25,696 bases of DNA from JAFGMR01 sp964632755 (GTDB lineage Archaea; Halobacteriota; Methanosarcinia; Methanotrichales; Methanotrichaceae): assembly GCA_964632755.1 (NCBI GenBank), contig CAZWDT010000042.1, positions 1-25,696 of the forward strand, read 5' to 3'. The notes beneath the pieces were generated by a model. The model was not told the origin of the DNA, ran no database searches, and saw only the letters and a program-made list of their open reading frames with translations. This document shows positions 8,053-17,277 of this stretch, piece by piece (positions within the stretch are counted from its first letter, which is position 1; each line of letters begins with the position of its first letter). The position numbers were made by a program, and so were the translations under genes.

Positions 8053-9597
8053 CTAATTTTTATCGGGGATGATCTGGTTGTGGAAGGTACGATAATCCAC
8101 GCTATTTGTCAGCTTCTCAATCGACGATTCATAGCTTTTAATCAGTTTCCAGTTGGAATAGCACCAATAAGACTCGATTATCTGTTCGAACTTCTCCTCA
8201 GCCCCACAATGGAGGAAGTCTGAGTACCCATCTTCTATCTGGTCCAGGCTGTAGACCTCAACCTTGATAACAAATGATATAATCCTGACGTGGACGAATA
8301 CCGGCAAGAAGGTTTGAATTATGGGATATAGCTTCTTTGGATCGATCTCCAGCGTCTCTTCAGGCTCCAGGTAGATATAGATGCCAACACCCCATGGACA
8401 GGATATGGCTCCCTCTCTAGTATCCATGGTGTAGTGGACCTCATCGAAAAACGTCCCCATCTTTCCAAGGAGGTCTCCATTTGAGGTGTCCACGGTCTTC
8501 GATGTCTTGTGATAGAACCTTACGTTTCCTGGATTCTCATAATCCCCAAAGCTTTCGTGCTCCATGCCATATGATCGGAAGACCAAATTGGCATACTCCC
8601 TGACGCCACACGTCTTGCCGGTAAGAAAGCTCACCAGACTTCCAAGCCCCGATACGGTTCCCTTCTTCTGATATAGGGCCATGGCCTTCAGTAGAAACTC
8701 CCTGTTCTTCTCCCCTAATAGCTCATAGAGATCGAGGGATAGCCAGCTGGCAAGCCATGAAAGTAGCTCCTCAGGCACTGCCATTGGATCGAAGAGCGCT
8801 GGTATCCTGTCGATCATCTCCTCCGTCTCCAATAGCTCGGTCTCGAATACCGATAAGAACCTCTCTAGGAGATCTTTGCTCTCGGAATCGTCCTGGTATA
8901 GGGACGGAAGGTACCGGATAAGGGAGCTATGAGGATAGTAGACCTTGGCCTGTTCGAGAACGGGCGCAGAGATCTCTCGATATATTTTTAGCCCATCGTC
9001 CTCCATATTAGCTACGAGTTCATCGACAATATCTCCATTTATATTTAATATTACTCTCGTTTTTTCATCATTGAGATCCAGTAGAATGGAGTTATTATCT
9101 GCAGATATCTTGATCGTCTTATCATCATTGATCTTATCAATAGTTGCATTTTCTAGCGGATCAATAACGTATTCTTGGACTAGATAATCTATGAGTTTAT
9201 CATTTTCCGTTCCAGGGACATCGTCCCATCCAAACAAATATGTTGCATATGTTGCATATAATCGTATTTTCAGCTGAATGTACCTGCCAGGGGATATATC
9301 GATGAGCGAGTCGGTTATATCCTCGAAGGTTATGACGCTTTTGGCCTGGAACTCCCCCTCGCTCGATGACTCAAACGTGCAAAAGCTAATCTCGATACGG
9401 CAGCCTTCGGGGATATCAGCGTCGAGGGCCAGGCGGTGCCACTCGCATTCAGGAATGCCGCTATCGAGACGATCCGAGGTCCACTCACCCGAGAGCTTCC
9501 CTTCCTTCAGCCGTAATCCCTCGTCGTATTCGAGGAGATCGTCGACTAGCCCCTGCCAGACTGCCTCGTTCAAGGCCCAGAACTTGAACTCGCTCAT
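8053..9597 (-). CDS. gpI-like baseplate protein (phage tail protein I, Pvc12-like) with an inserted AT-rich domain
   Basis: This 514-residue protein begins with a beta-rich domain (residues ~1-113, with the WHRLALDADIPEG and SPGRYIQLKI motifs). Then come the gpI features: VYYPHSSLIRYLPSLYQDD (~219-237), a helix with LERFLSVFE and a LASWLSLDL motif, and the KGTVSGLGSLVSFLTG motif. These match the phage-tail-domain (gpI/Afp12) proteins that complete the wedge and connect to fibres. Between strand IRLY (~113) and SAPVLEQAKVYYP (~210) there is a ~93-residue segment rich in Asn, Asp, Ile and Lys that I would not expect in relatives. Its DNA (8980-9258) is much richer in A+T. The start lies 4 nt after the preceding stop. 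Confidence 0.85.
   Translation of the reverse strand: MSEFKFWALNEAVWQGLVDDLLEYDEGLRLKEGKLSGEWTSDRLDSGIPECEWHRLALDADIPEGCRIEISFCTFESSSEGEFQAKSVITFEDITDSLIDISPGRYIQLKIRLYATYATYLFGWDDVPGTENDKLIDYLVQEYVIDPLENATIDKINDDKTIKISADNNSILLDLNDEKTRVILNINGDIVDELVANMEDDGLKIYREISAPVLEQAKVYYPHSSLIRYLPSLYQDDSESKDLLERFLSVFETELLETEEMIDRIPALFDPMAVPEELLSWLASWLSLDLYELLGEKNREFLLKAMALYQKKGTVSGLGSLVSFLTGKTCGVREYANLVFRSYGMEHESFGDYENPGNVRFYHKTSKTVDTSNGDLLGKMGTFFDEVHYTMDTREGAISCPWGVGIYIYLEPEETLEIDPKKLYPIIQTFLPVFVHVRIISFVIKVEVYSLDQIEDGYSDFLHCGAEEKFEQIIESYWCYSNWKLIKSYESSIEKLTNSVDYRTFHNQIIPDKN
8980..9258 (-). other. In-frame AT-rich insertion inside the gpI-like gene
   Basis: This stretch encodes residues ~114-206. Its A+T content is clearly higher than that of the gene on either side, and its product is rich in Asp/Asn/Ile/Lys with short strand-turn-strand patterns (LLDLNDEKT, then ILNINGD). 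It lies where related proteins, as far as I recall, have only a short loop between two beta strands. It keeps the frame. A mobile mini-domain or a divergent loop could explain it. Confidence 0.5.
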
Positions 9598-9601
9598 GCT
9601 A

Positions 9602-11032
9602 TCACCCAGTCACTTCCAGAAAGCTCACCTCAACCTTCTTTCCAGCTACGACGAGGCCATGATCTGGAATGCTCAGATCCTCGGAAGAGAGATTCCAATC
9701 GGGATCGTTCGTATCCTCGCCAAGTTTTACCGATTCCACATAGTCCACTCCTTCCACCCTGTTCAAGACCTTGTGGATATCCGAGATGAATACGCCCCGC
9801 CCAAACGGCCAGCCGGATCCATCAAGCCCACCCACAAACGGATCTAGGAACCTCAAGAGCCCATCCTTTGCGGCCTTTGAGACGGAATCCTCGAGGTAGA
9901 GCGGATCATTCACTATCACAACCTCGATTGAGGCTGGTACATAGACCGGAGGCAGGACGAAGACCTCGGTTGTAAGCATTCTGTGGCCATCCAGATGCCA
10001 GTAGACATCTTCCATCAGCACCTTCGACGGCATCGGAGCCTTGCTATCGAGATCTGGTACTATGATGACTGAGACTGTCCGGGAGACCTCCTGTGAATGG
10101 CAGGGATGGTACCTGGGAAGGGCCTTGGCCCTTTTTACGCCTTTTACCTGCAGTGCCAGATGCTCGAAGTCCTCGGGGGTAACCGCTCTTGTGATCTCCT
10201 TCAATCCATCCCTGACCCTGGATATGGCATCTGCCAGGCTCTCGCCGTCCTCTCCGCCAGATGCATCTAAAGGATTCGTCACCGAGACCTTGCCTGCCAG
10301 ATCACCCTTTACCTGGCATAAGCTGCCAGCTGGGACATTTCCTCTAGCGCCTCCGCAGGATCGATAGCTAAGGATGCCTTTTCCGGCGGGGATCTGGCCA
10401 AAAACGCCATCTCCGAAAAGAAGCCTTCCCATCTTTTGGTCAACAGCCATATGCCTATCCAGAGGTCCAGAGGAATCGAGGTCTGGGACGGCACACCAAG
10501 ACTGCCCTTCAATTGTAAGGGAGAACGAATCGGCAAGAACTGGCGCTTTAGAAAGTTCTATCACCTGATATGGAAGCCCATCAAAGGATATGTCAAGATC
10601 CTCGACGCGTTCCCCCTCGTCCGCCCTGACTGAGACCTCCTCTCCTATATCGACTGTGAAAACCGCTAACGTCTCGAAGACGATATCCTCGCCGGTCTCG
10701 GAATCGGTCACGTAGACCTGAGCTCCCTTTGGGATCGTTAGCTTCTGCTCAGTGAGGTTCGAGAAGCGTATCTGAACCGTCGCTGCCTTCGGCGAAAGAG
10801 GGCCGTCATCGCCCATGAGGTAGAGGAACTTGAGGTAGCTTCTCTCCCCCACCTGGTCGAGCCTGTATATCTGCATCTCTGAAAGCCATGCGAGCAACTC
10901 GAGAATCGTTATACCAGGGTCGCTTGGGTTGAAGTCGGTCCATCCCTTGGCATATAAGGGGATGCGATATTGGGCATCTCTCACAAGCTCCGCATAGGTC
11001 TTGTCGTCCAGGGTCTCCAGTGGCAGCGTCAT
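9602..11032 (-). CDS. Baseplate assembly protein, gpJ-like, short paralogue
   Basis: This 476-residue protein has the order of motifs of gpJ-type baseplate wedge proteins. There is an N-terminal DPGITILELLAWLSE stretch, a GDGVFGQIPAG motif (~209), a SYRSCGGARGN motif, AVTPEDFEHLA (~286), and a GWPFGRGVFISDI motif followed by a GVDYVESVKL ending. The same motifs in the same order occur in the 1016-residue neighbour, so the two are paralogues. Its ATG overlaps the neighbour's stop by 4 nt (ATGA-type coupling), which points to roughly matched synthesis. In other eCIS clusters one or two such proteins form the wedges that bind the hub to the sheath. I cannot say which copy is central and which is peripheral. 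Confidence 0.88.
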   Translation of the reverse strand: MTLPLETLDDKTYAELVRDAQYRIPLYAKGWTDFNPSDPGITILELLAWLSEMQIYRLDQVGERSYLKFLYLMGDDGPLSPKAATVQIRFSNLTEQKLTIPKGAQVYVTDSETGEDIVFETLAVFTVDIGEEVSVRADEGERVEDLDISFDGLPYQVIELSKAPVLADSFSLTIEGQSWCAVPDLDSSGPLDRHMAVDQKMGRLLFGDGVFGQIPAGKGILSYRSCGGARGNVPAGSLCQVKGDLAGKVSVTNPLDASGGEDGESLADAISRVRDGLKEITRAVTPEDFEHLALQVKGVKRAKALPRYHPCHSQEVSRTVSVIIVPDLDSKAPMPSKVLMEDVYWHLDGHRMLTTEVFVLPPVYVPASIEVVIVNDPLYLEDSVSKAAKDGLLRFLDPFVGGLDGSGWPFGRGVFISDIHKVLNRVEGVDYVESVKLGEDTNDPDWNLSSEDLSIPDHGLVVAGKKVEVSFLEVTG

Positions 11033-14000
11033 ACACTCCCTCCAAGGCTCATTGAGATGCTATGCTCTCCTGAGCAGACCATCTCGAGGTCGCCGATCGG
11101 CAAGTCATCCACCGACTCGTTGATTGTAAGGTCGGTTACGTGATCCACACCATCATTCTCCGCTATGAATGCGTAGAGATCTGAGAGGTGAACATCCCTT
11201 CCGAAGTCCCAGCCCTGGCCATCCCCACCTCCGGTAAGCGGATGAAGATACTCTTTTAAAGCTGCAATTATCTGCCGCTCAAGTAAAACTGCAATATCCT
11301 GCGAAGTGGGGACGATCACTGCTGAGATCCTAACCTCAACGTAGCTTGGGCTGACTACTGCAAGCTCCCCTGGGGAGAGCGATGAGAGGCACCTCTCCTC
11401 CAGGTACGACCTCACGATCCGGAGAAGCCCGGGGGATGGTTCCGGGCGATCCTCAGCACCTTTCGGGATCACGATTACCTTCAAGAGGCCATTATCGGAT
11501 ATGCACACAGTCCGGGCGATGGCGCTCGATGAGGCCTTGGACAGCCGCTGGAAGTCCTCGTATGTGACAGCCCTGTCAAGCGCCTTTAAAAGGCCGGGTC
11601 CTCGCTCCATCACCGACTCCATATCCTCGGCATCGGATCCTCCCTCCGCAGAAACCAGGTTTTCAACCCGGCTTATTCCAGGGACAAGCGTCTTCAGCAC
11701 ATTAACCTCGCCTGCCGAGAGGTTTCCAGCCGATCCGCCGCCAGACCGATAGCTTATCCTGATGTTGTCAGTCCCGATCGGAGGGATCTTTCCCCTCTTC
11801 CCATCCCCGAAGAAGACCTCTCCCATCGCCCCATCGAGGACGTACTGCCGGTCAAAGGGACCTGATCCTTGGAAATCATCGACATCTGCCCACTCCACCC
11901 AGGTATCGCTCGCCTTTCCCTGCTCGTCCTTTACCTCCTCCCAAGAGAGGCCCTCGGAGGCGAGATCCGCCTTTTCTTCCTGGGAATAGACGATCCCCTC
12001 CTTTATCCAGAGATCGGGGGAGATAACCGGTTTTTTGAGGGCGGAGAAGGCCTGGTCCGCCTCGCCGCTGCTAGATCCCATGACCTCGTCTGAAACTGTC
12101 TCCATCTGCTCTGCCCAGGTCGTGTTGGGATAGATCCCTAAAAACATGGGACCGGTTGAAGATGAGGTGGGAACAGCCATCAGCCAGTAGCAATCGCTTC
12201 CCAAAAGGCTCACCGATGCATGTTCCTTTGGCGCCAGAAACTCGAGCGTATCGCTCTCCGTAAGGTACCTCGTGTTGTCCTCCGCCTCGAGAGAGATCCT
12301 CCTGAGAATCCTCGCGTCACCTGTAAATGCGGATTGAAGCTTGATATTCAGATGAACCGACTTCGCCTGAGCATCCATCGAGTCGATGATCGCCCCCTCC
12401 ACAGTCCTGGATGCACCTTCACCCTCCTCGATCAATAGATCCATCCCAACGCCTAAGCCCTCGACGCTTGTCAGGTAAAGCGTATCTTCTGCCGGAGCCA
12501 GGCTCAGGTTTGGGGCACTTCCCCAGTAGGACCAGCTGAGCTTGACGCCAGGCAGTTTCAGGGGCAGGATATGGAGGAATATGCTGAGGTTTCCTCCCTC
12601 CAAGGGCTGGTCGAAGCCGAGCAGAAGGGTACGGCTCTTCTCCCGGATGGGCGAAAACGGCTTGAACGGAAAAACTGGCTCCTTAAACTCAAGCTGGTTA
12701 TATAAGAGCATATGCTCAGGCGGATGGAGACCTCCGGAATAGTCGTAGCCGATCAACACATCATCGATCCACGGGGGGAAGAAATCTTCTTTCAGGATAT
12801 ATCCAGTTATATCTCCTATATCATTCTTCACTGGAACCACCATCTCCTGACCGTAGTTCCCCTGGCTCAGGTGCAAGCGGATCCAGTATCCTTCCTCCCC
12901 ATTGACATCGCATGCTAAAAAATCATCTGGAACTTGAAATACGACCTCTCCCCGATATCTGGTTTGGTCTCCCTCAACCGGGGATAGCACGAGACCGTTC
13001 AGATCAACGTTCTCGGTCCAGCTAAGCGACCGCCAGGTTCTTCCATTCCAGTACTCGGGGGAGATGACAACGTCTCTTGGAACGGGCTCTTTTTCTGGGT
13101 CTTTAGATCGCTCGAAGGCGATTGTAACATTAGCCCCAGGCCTTTTGAAGGCCTTCTCGCAAGCGATATAGAACATGTCATGGGTTCGGGGCTTATTGCC
13201 AAATGGGAAGATCCTCTTTTCAATATCCAGGAATAGGAAGTTGTAGCAGCCCATGTCAGGGACCAGTGACACATCTCCAGAACTTGCCTTATCGACTATC
13301 TTAAGGTCGGCAATCATTGGGGCATACGACCTTGTGAGGGGATTTACGTTGGCAGAGATCCAGCAGGTCTCAATGCCGCCTATCTCGGACTTCGCGATAT
13401 CCGTATCTGGCAAAAGGATGATATCCTGAGAATCAGCCTTTGCGGAAAGGGGAAGCCAAACGCTCTCAGACGAGTACATCCAGCTCCAGCCCGAGGCCTC
13501 ATCGGAGGAGACGCCATCGATCCTTAGCCGGATGCTGGATCCGGCCTTCGCCTCAAAGAGTTCGCCATGACCTATATACAGTATATGATCCTGAACGTTC
13601 GATCCCTCAAAGGGCCAAAACCCCCTTAACGAATCGATATCGTCAGTATGATCGAAGATATGATCCCGCTCAGGATTGACACCCATGACCTTTACCAGCG
13701 ATGCGCTTGTAACGGTCAGGCTCTTTAGGGTCTCAAAGCTTAGCGCCTCGCGATCCTCGGTCTCCTCAGAGGCTGCCAGGGTCCCTGCGGGTACGTAAGA
13801 TCCGCCTGAAAGCCCCTTTGCCGGGAAGAACGTGAGCGGGACACTTGACGGCTTGGCAGCGGAAAGCCTCATTCCAAGCATATCGAGAAATGCGGCAAAT
13901 CCCTTATCGGGAACCCGGTTAAGCCTTGTAGCGATATCCTCTTTCATATGAGCAAATAGCTTGAGGAGGGCAAGCCCCATATCGCCCTCAGCCGGTCTCC

Positions 14001-14079
14001 ATTCAGGCACATAGCTGGCTGCGAGGCTTAGAGATTCATCCAGCAGCTCCTCGTAAGTCTTTTCGACGATCTTAGGCAT
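11029..14079 (-). CDS. Baseplate assembly protein, gpJ-like, long form (Pvc11/Afp11-like)
   Basis: This 1016-residue protein opens with a motif ending in GLALLKLFAHMKEDIATRLN (~33-52), typical of the putative baseplate assembly (TIGR02243-like) family. A long beta-rich middle (~100-740) probably projects outward. Then come FFGDGKRGKIPP (~760), SYRSGGGSAGNLSAGEV, AVTYEDFQRLSKA (~840) and GWDFGRDVHLSDLYAF near the C-terminus. The size agrees with Pvc11/Afp11. The gp25 gene ends 7 nt before its start, giving the gp25-gpJ-gpI order shared by contractile tails. No truncation is seen. Confidence 0.92.
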   Translation of the reverse strand: MPKIVEKTYEELLDESLSLAASYVPEWRPAEGDMGLALLKLFAHMKEDIATRLNRVPDKGFAAFLDMLGMRLSAAKPSSVPLTFFPAKGLSGGSYVPAGTLAASEETEDREALSFETLKSLTVTSASLVKVMGVNPERDHIFDHTDDIDSLRGFWPFEGSNVQDHILYIGHGELFEAKAGSSIRLRIDGVSSDEASGWSWMYSSESVWLPLSAKADSQDIILLPDTDIAKSEIGGIETCWISANVNPLTRSYAPMIADLKIVDKASSGDVSLVPDMGCYNFLFLDIEKRIFPFGNKPRTHDMFYIACEKAFKRPGANVTIAFERSKDPEKEPVPRDVVISPEYWNGRTWRSLSWTENVDLNGLVLSPVEGDQTRYRGEVVFQVPDDFLACDVNGEEGYWIRLHLSQGNYGQEMVVPVKNDIGDITGYILKEDFFPPWIDDVLIGYDYSGGLHPPEHMLLYNQLEFKEPVFPFKPFSPIREKSRTLLLGFDQPLEGGNLSIFLHILPLKLPGVKLSWSYWGSAPNLSLAPAEDTLYLTSVEGLGVGMDLLIEEGEGASRTVEGAIIDSMDAQAKSVHLNIKLQSAFTGDARILRRISLEAEDNTRYLTESDTLEFLAPKEHASVSLLGSDCYWLMAVPTSSSTGPMFLGIYPNTTWAEQMETVSDEVMGSSSGEADQAFSALKKPVISPDLWIKEGIVYSQEEKADLASEGLSWEEVKDEQGKASDTWVEWADVDDFQGSGPFDRQYVLDGAMGEVFFGDGKRGKIPPIGTDNIRISYRSGGGSAGNLSAGEVNVLKTLVPGISRVENLVSAEGGSDAEDMESVMERGPGLLKALDRAVTYEDFQRLSKASSSAIARTVCISDNGLLKVIVIPKGAEDRPEPSPGLLRIVRSYLEERCLSSLSPGELAVVSPSYVEVRISAVIVPTSQDIAVLLERQIIAALKEYLHPLTGGGDGQGWDFGRDVHLSDLYAFIAENDGVDHVTDLTINESVDDLPIGDLEMVCSGEHSISMSLGGSV

Positions 14080-14086
14080 AGATGGA

Positions 14087-14482
14087 TCACTCCCGAAGGT
14101 AGAAGGGATAGACCAGGTTGAACTGATTGTTAGTGGAGATGACCCTGTAAGAGATGCTTATCACCACAAGTCCCTGGTCCAGGGAGGAAGGAGTCACCTC
14201 GACCTCCTCGACCTCAATCCGGGGCTCCCATAGCTGGAGGGCCTCGAGCACATGCGCTTCCATCATCCCCAGCGTAAGCGAGTCAAGCGACATGAAGACC
14301 ATATCATCGAGACCGCAGCCGAAATCCGGGCGCATTACCCTCTCCCCAGGCGATGTCCCAAGAATGATGCGAATGGATTCTTTGATATCCTCCTCGTAAG
14401 CGGATGTAGCTATCCTTCCCTGGAAGTCCAAGCTTACCGGAAACCTCCAGCCACGTCCCAAGAATTCCTTTGCTTCGCTCAA
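14087..14482 (-). CDS. gp25/GPW-family baseplate wedge protein (Pvc9-like)
   Basis: This 131-residue protein carries the family's core: DIKESIRIILGTSPGER followed by MRPDFGCGLDDMVF (~33-63), then an amphipathic helix and two C-terminal strands. In phage T4, gp25 forms the inner wedge that first contacts the sheath, and the homologue is present in all contractile injection systems. The length fits the family (110-150 residues). It is followed by the two gpJ-like genes. A ~40-nt gap separates it from the upstream PAAR gene. Confidence 0.92.
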   Translation of the reverse strand: MSEAKEFLGRGWRFPVSLDFQGRIATSAYEEDIKESIRIILGTSPGERVMRPDFGCGLDDMVFMSLDSLTLGMMEAHVLEALQLWEPRIEVEEVEVTPSSLDQGLVVISISYRVISTNNQFNLVYPFYLRE

Positions 14483-14522
14483 TGGATCACCCGAAATCGC
14501 TCCTTAAAACCTATCTCTCCCC

Positions 14523-14825
14523 TCAGCCGATGAGAACGGTCGGCTCCCCCATGACTATGCTGTTTGGAGGGCCGCTCTCAACGATCATATCTCCCATCCT
14601 GGCCGCAGGCATTCCACCGATCATGACTGTGGCGCTTCCAATGGCGACAGTTCCGCCCACATGAGGCACGGGAGGCACGCTTGGAATCTGCTGGGGGCAT
14701 GCATGAAAATCGGATCCCGCCCTCCAGGCAGGCTTTCCTCCGATGAGAACGGTAGGGCTTCCAGGACCTGGGCCGAGAGGCGTTCCGTGGCTTGTAGGAT
14801 CCCCCATCCTTGCAGCTGGCGGCAT
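14523..14825 (-). CDS. PAAR-repeat spike-tip protein (Pvc10-like)
   Basis: This 100-residue protein has two PAARMGD motifs (residues ~3-9 and ~73-79), each near Gly/Pro-rich strands, and two PTVLIGG / ATVMIGG-type repeats. His residues at ~13, 41 and 54 and the Cys at 43 could bind the metal that stabilises the cone in PAAR proteins. PAAR proteins sharpen the tip of the spike that pierces the target. The gene sits just downstream of the spike gene, as expected. Nothing is fused to it, so it carries no toxin of its own. Confidence 0.92.
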   Translation of the reverse strand: MPPAARMGDPTSHGTPLGPGPGSPTVLIGGKPAWRAGSDFHACPQQIPSVPPVPHVGGTVAIGSATVMIGGMPAARMGDMIVESGPPNSIVMGEPTVLIG

Positions 14826-14835
14826 ATCCTACCTC

Positions 14836-15555
14836 TCAGTTAATCTTTACAAGCGCGCCCTGCAGCGTCAGTATTCCCGACGACTTGACCGTCAGCTGGG
14901 CATCGCCCTGTATCTCCACCTGTGTGGACTTGAGCGTGAGCTTGGAGCTGCTCTGAATCGTTATTCCAGCCGACTCCATCACGATCTTGTTCGAGCCGTC
15001 GGTTATCCCAAGGGACTTTTTGTTATCATCCATCGTAATCTTTAGGCCTCCTGACGTCTTGATCTCCGCAACTTTCTTCTTATCGTCCAGAAGGATGCTG
15101 TGGCCGCCCTTGGTACTGAGCTGTAAAAGCCCATTTTCGCCCTGGTCAAGGATCAAGGAGAAGCCCTCTTTCGTCTTGATCTCGACCTTCTCCTTCCCCG
15201 CCTCATCGTTAAAGAAGATCTCGTTTCCTCCCTTCGTCCGAAGGGACTTGACGAAGTTCTTCCCGTCCTGAGGATAGGCCGGCTTGGCCTTGCCGTTGTA
15301 CAGAACGCCTATGACGAAGGGGTTGCTGATATCGCCCTCGGCGAAGGCCAGGAGCACCTCGTCTTCGACCTCGGGTAGGAAGAAAGCGCCTCTCTCATCG
15401 CCGGCGGAGAAAGAGGCCACCCTCGCCCATACCTCCTCGTCCCAGCCTGGCAGCTTTACCTTGATCCTGCCCAGCTGGTCTGGATCCTTGTTCGCAGTGA
15501 CCTGGCCCAGGACCACGCCTGCCATCCTATACGCGGGCGGTCTTTCCTCAAACAT
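14836..15555 (-). CDS. Central spike protein, gpV/gp5-like (OB fold plus beta-helix needle)
   Basis: This 239-residue protein has an OB-fold domain at ~10-95 (GVVLGQVTANKDPDQLGRIK, then DEVLLAFAEGD and PFVIGVLYNG). From ~105 to the end it has short repeating strands (KSLRTKGGNEIFF, LQLSTKGGHSILL, VAEIKTSGGLKI, LTLKST), which form the trimeric beta-helix needle in VgrG and gp5. In PVC the hub and spike are one protein (Pvc8). Here they are two genes overlapping by 8 nt, as in some other eCIS lineages and phages (gpD plus gpV). No lysozyme or toxin domain is inserted. Confidence 0.92.
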   Translation of the reverse strand: MFEERPPAYRMAGVVLGQVTANKDPDQLGRIKVKLPGWDEEVWARVASFSAGDERGAFFLPEVEDEVLLAFAEGDISNPFVIGVLYNGKAKPAYPQDGKNFVKSLRTKGGNEIFFNDEAGKEKVEIKTKEGFSLILDQGENGLLQLSTKGGHSILLDDKKKVAEIKTSGGLKITMDDNKKSLGITDGSNKIVMESAGITIQSSSKLTLKSTQVEIQGDAQLTVKSSGILTLQGALVKIN

Positions 15556-16633
15556 TGCCTGCGAGCCCCCGGCGCAAGTTCAAGGTCGTCGTATAACCTC
15601 CCCCGCCGATCTCGTGAGTGGCCTTGGTCAGGTAGTATCTGCCGGAGAACCGCTTTCCAACCCCCTTGATCATGATATTGGAGCCGGGGACGAGGTCGGG
15701 ATTTCCTAGACACTTGCAGGTACATGTGATCAGCTTGCTGTTGGACCTCTCCAAGATCGCCTTTGCGATCACCTTGGCCTCGGCCTCACAGCTTACAGGT
15801 ATATTGGTCACCCTCCTCGTCACCTCTCGATATGACTTGAGGATCTCGCCAGCGCTCTTCGCCTTGGACTCCTTGTAGTCCAGGTCGCTCAATGTCGCCT
15901 CACCCTTTACCTCCTTTGCCGTCTTCTCATTTCGGCCGATCACAGTGACCTTGACCACAACCTGGGCCGTGCTCAGGCGTGGCTCGAAGCTGATGAGGTC
16001 GACTCCCCACTCCAAGGTGGCAACCTCCTTCGATTTGTACTTGGGCTTTTGAAAGTAGAGCTTTTTTTCCCTGACGAAGACCTCATGGCCAAGCCTTTCT
16101 GCCAGTCCTTCTAAGAACTGGGCGTCGGTCTGATCCGGGCTCTTCGCCACCTGGGAGCAGGGCTTCGCTCGTGGCTCTATCTTGCCCTTATCCAACTTGT
16201 TGAAGGTCGCGATCTTTCCTACGATATCCCCATAAGTCTCAGCCTCCTGGAAGGTCCGCCCGACTGTTGCCAGTGAGTGCTTGAGCCATTCGTAATGGTC
16301 GTATCCCTGGACATTGAGGGTTGGGGGACCTTCGGGATTGAACCTCGGCTCAAGCGCGGCGATCCTTCCCAGGATCACGGTCTTCATTCCCGTAACGTAG
16401 CCCATCTGCACTGATACATCCGACCTCTGGGGATCCAGAGCCTTGCCATCCAGCCATTTGAACCTCTGTGTCGACTGATCAATGGGATCAATTAGGGAGA
16501 AGGAGAACGCGCTCGAGCCTTCCAGATGCTGCTCCACCTTCAAATCCTGGATGGATGCTACAAGCTCCTTATCCTCCTTACCAGCGATCTTTATAGAGAA
16601 TCCTAGCGCATACCGGCTCAAGTCCAGCGCCAA
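15548..16633 (-). CDS. Baseplate hub protein, phage late control gene D (gpD)/gp27-like
   Basis: This 361-residue protein is predicted to form the trimeric hub between tube and spike. The start has the strand-rich FSIKIAGKEDKELVASIQDL pattern. A GQMGYVTG-like strand follows (VQMGYVTG), then YDHYEWLKHSLATV. An AQFLEGLAERLGHEVFV helix-strand pair is typical of gpD/VgrG N-terminal domains. The C-terminal GSNIMIKGVGKRFSGRYYL strand and its KATHEIGGGGYTT continuation match the family's last domain. The length (361) suits a hub without a needle. Gene order LysM-hub-spike-PAAR supports the call. Confidence 0.9.
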   Translation of the reverse strand: MALDLSRYALGFSIKIAGKEDKELVASIQDLKVEQHLEGSSAFSFSLIDPIDQSTQRFKWLDGKALDPQRSDVSVQMGYVTGMKTVILGRIAALEPRFNPEGPPTLNVQGYDHYEWLKHSLATVGRTFQEAETYGDIVGKIATFNKLDKGKIEPRAKPCSQVAKSPDQTDAQFLEGLAERLGHEVFVREKKLYFQKPKYKSKEVATLEWGVDLISFEPRLSTAQVVVKVTVIGRNEKTAKEVKGEATLSDLDYKESKAKSAGEILKSYREVTRRVTNIPVSCEAEAKVIAKAILERSNSKLITCTCKCLGNPDLVPGSNIMIKGVGKRFSGRYYLTKATHEIGGGGYTTTLNLRRGLAGNV

Positions 16634-16635
16634 CC

Positions 16636-17277
16636 TCAGCCCTCCAGGGGGGGAATCTTAAGCTCTAGGCCGCTCTCAAGGATCCGGGGATTCTCCAGGG
16701 AATTCGCAACAGCTATTGGACGCCACATGGAGGCATCGCCGTACTCCCGGGCGGCGATGCTCCAGAGGCTGTCCCCCTCCTGGATAGTATATATCTTCGT
16801 CTTGTCGGATGAGTGGCGCTTCTCCTTCGACCCGGCCTTCTCAGGGATCTCCTGTAGAGTGACGACGAGCTTGGCCCTCACAGGTACGCCGTCGCTACGA
16901 AACATCGTGAACTGCTTGGTGACCGTAGTCAGCACGCAGTTGAAGTTCAAATTGCCCCATATGAAGCGGAGCACCGGCGGAGCATGGAGGTCGTAATCCA
17001 CGTTCATCAGGCCGGTTATCTTCTTTGTATACTTCCTAACATCCTCGTTCTTTTCGTATGTGTCGAAGAAGAGGTCCATCTTCAATGTATCGAGCTCCCT
17101 TCCCGTGTACTGCACGCCAGGGGCCTGGCCTACTATCTTCGACGTACCAAAGCTGTTGGTGCTCGTCAAGGTGTACTCAGATGGGTAGAAGAGAACCGGT
17201 ATCGCCTCCCCTTTGGGCCTGCCCTTGGCATCTAGAACCTGTATCAAAGCCTTCTTCGCCTCTGCCATCCTTACCAC
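16636..17277 (-). CDS. LysM-domain baseplate/tube-adaptor protein (Pvc7/Afp7-like)
   Basis: This 213-residue protein has an N-terminal domain of ~150 residues (with VLFYPSEYTLTSTNSF and LFFDTYEKNEDVRKYTKKI, typical of CIS LysM adaptors) and a C-terminal LysM domain at ~161-210 (IYTIQEGDSLWSIAAREYGD, then LKIPP). In Afp/PVC and in T4 (gp53-like) this type of protein sits at the baseplate-tube joint; the LysM here binds protein rather than cell wall. Its start overlaps the end of the repeat-rich 537-residue gene by 7 nt. A second ATG lies three codons in. Confidence 0.92.
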   Translation of the reverse strand: MVRMAEAKKALIQVLDAKGRPKGEAIPVLFYPSEYTLTSTNSFGTSKIVGQAPGVQYTGRELDTLKMDLFFDTYEKNEDVRKYTKKITGLMNVDYDLHAPPVLRFIWGNLNFNCVLTTVTKQFTMFRSDGVPVRAKLVVTLQEIPEKAGSKEKRHSSDKTKIYTIQEGDSLWSIAAREYGDASMWRPIAVANSLENPRILESGLELKIPPLEG

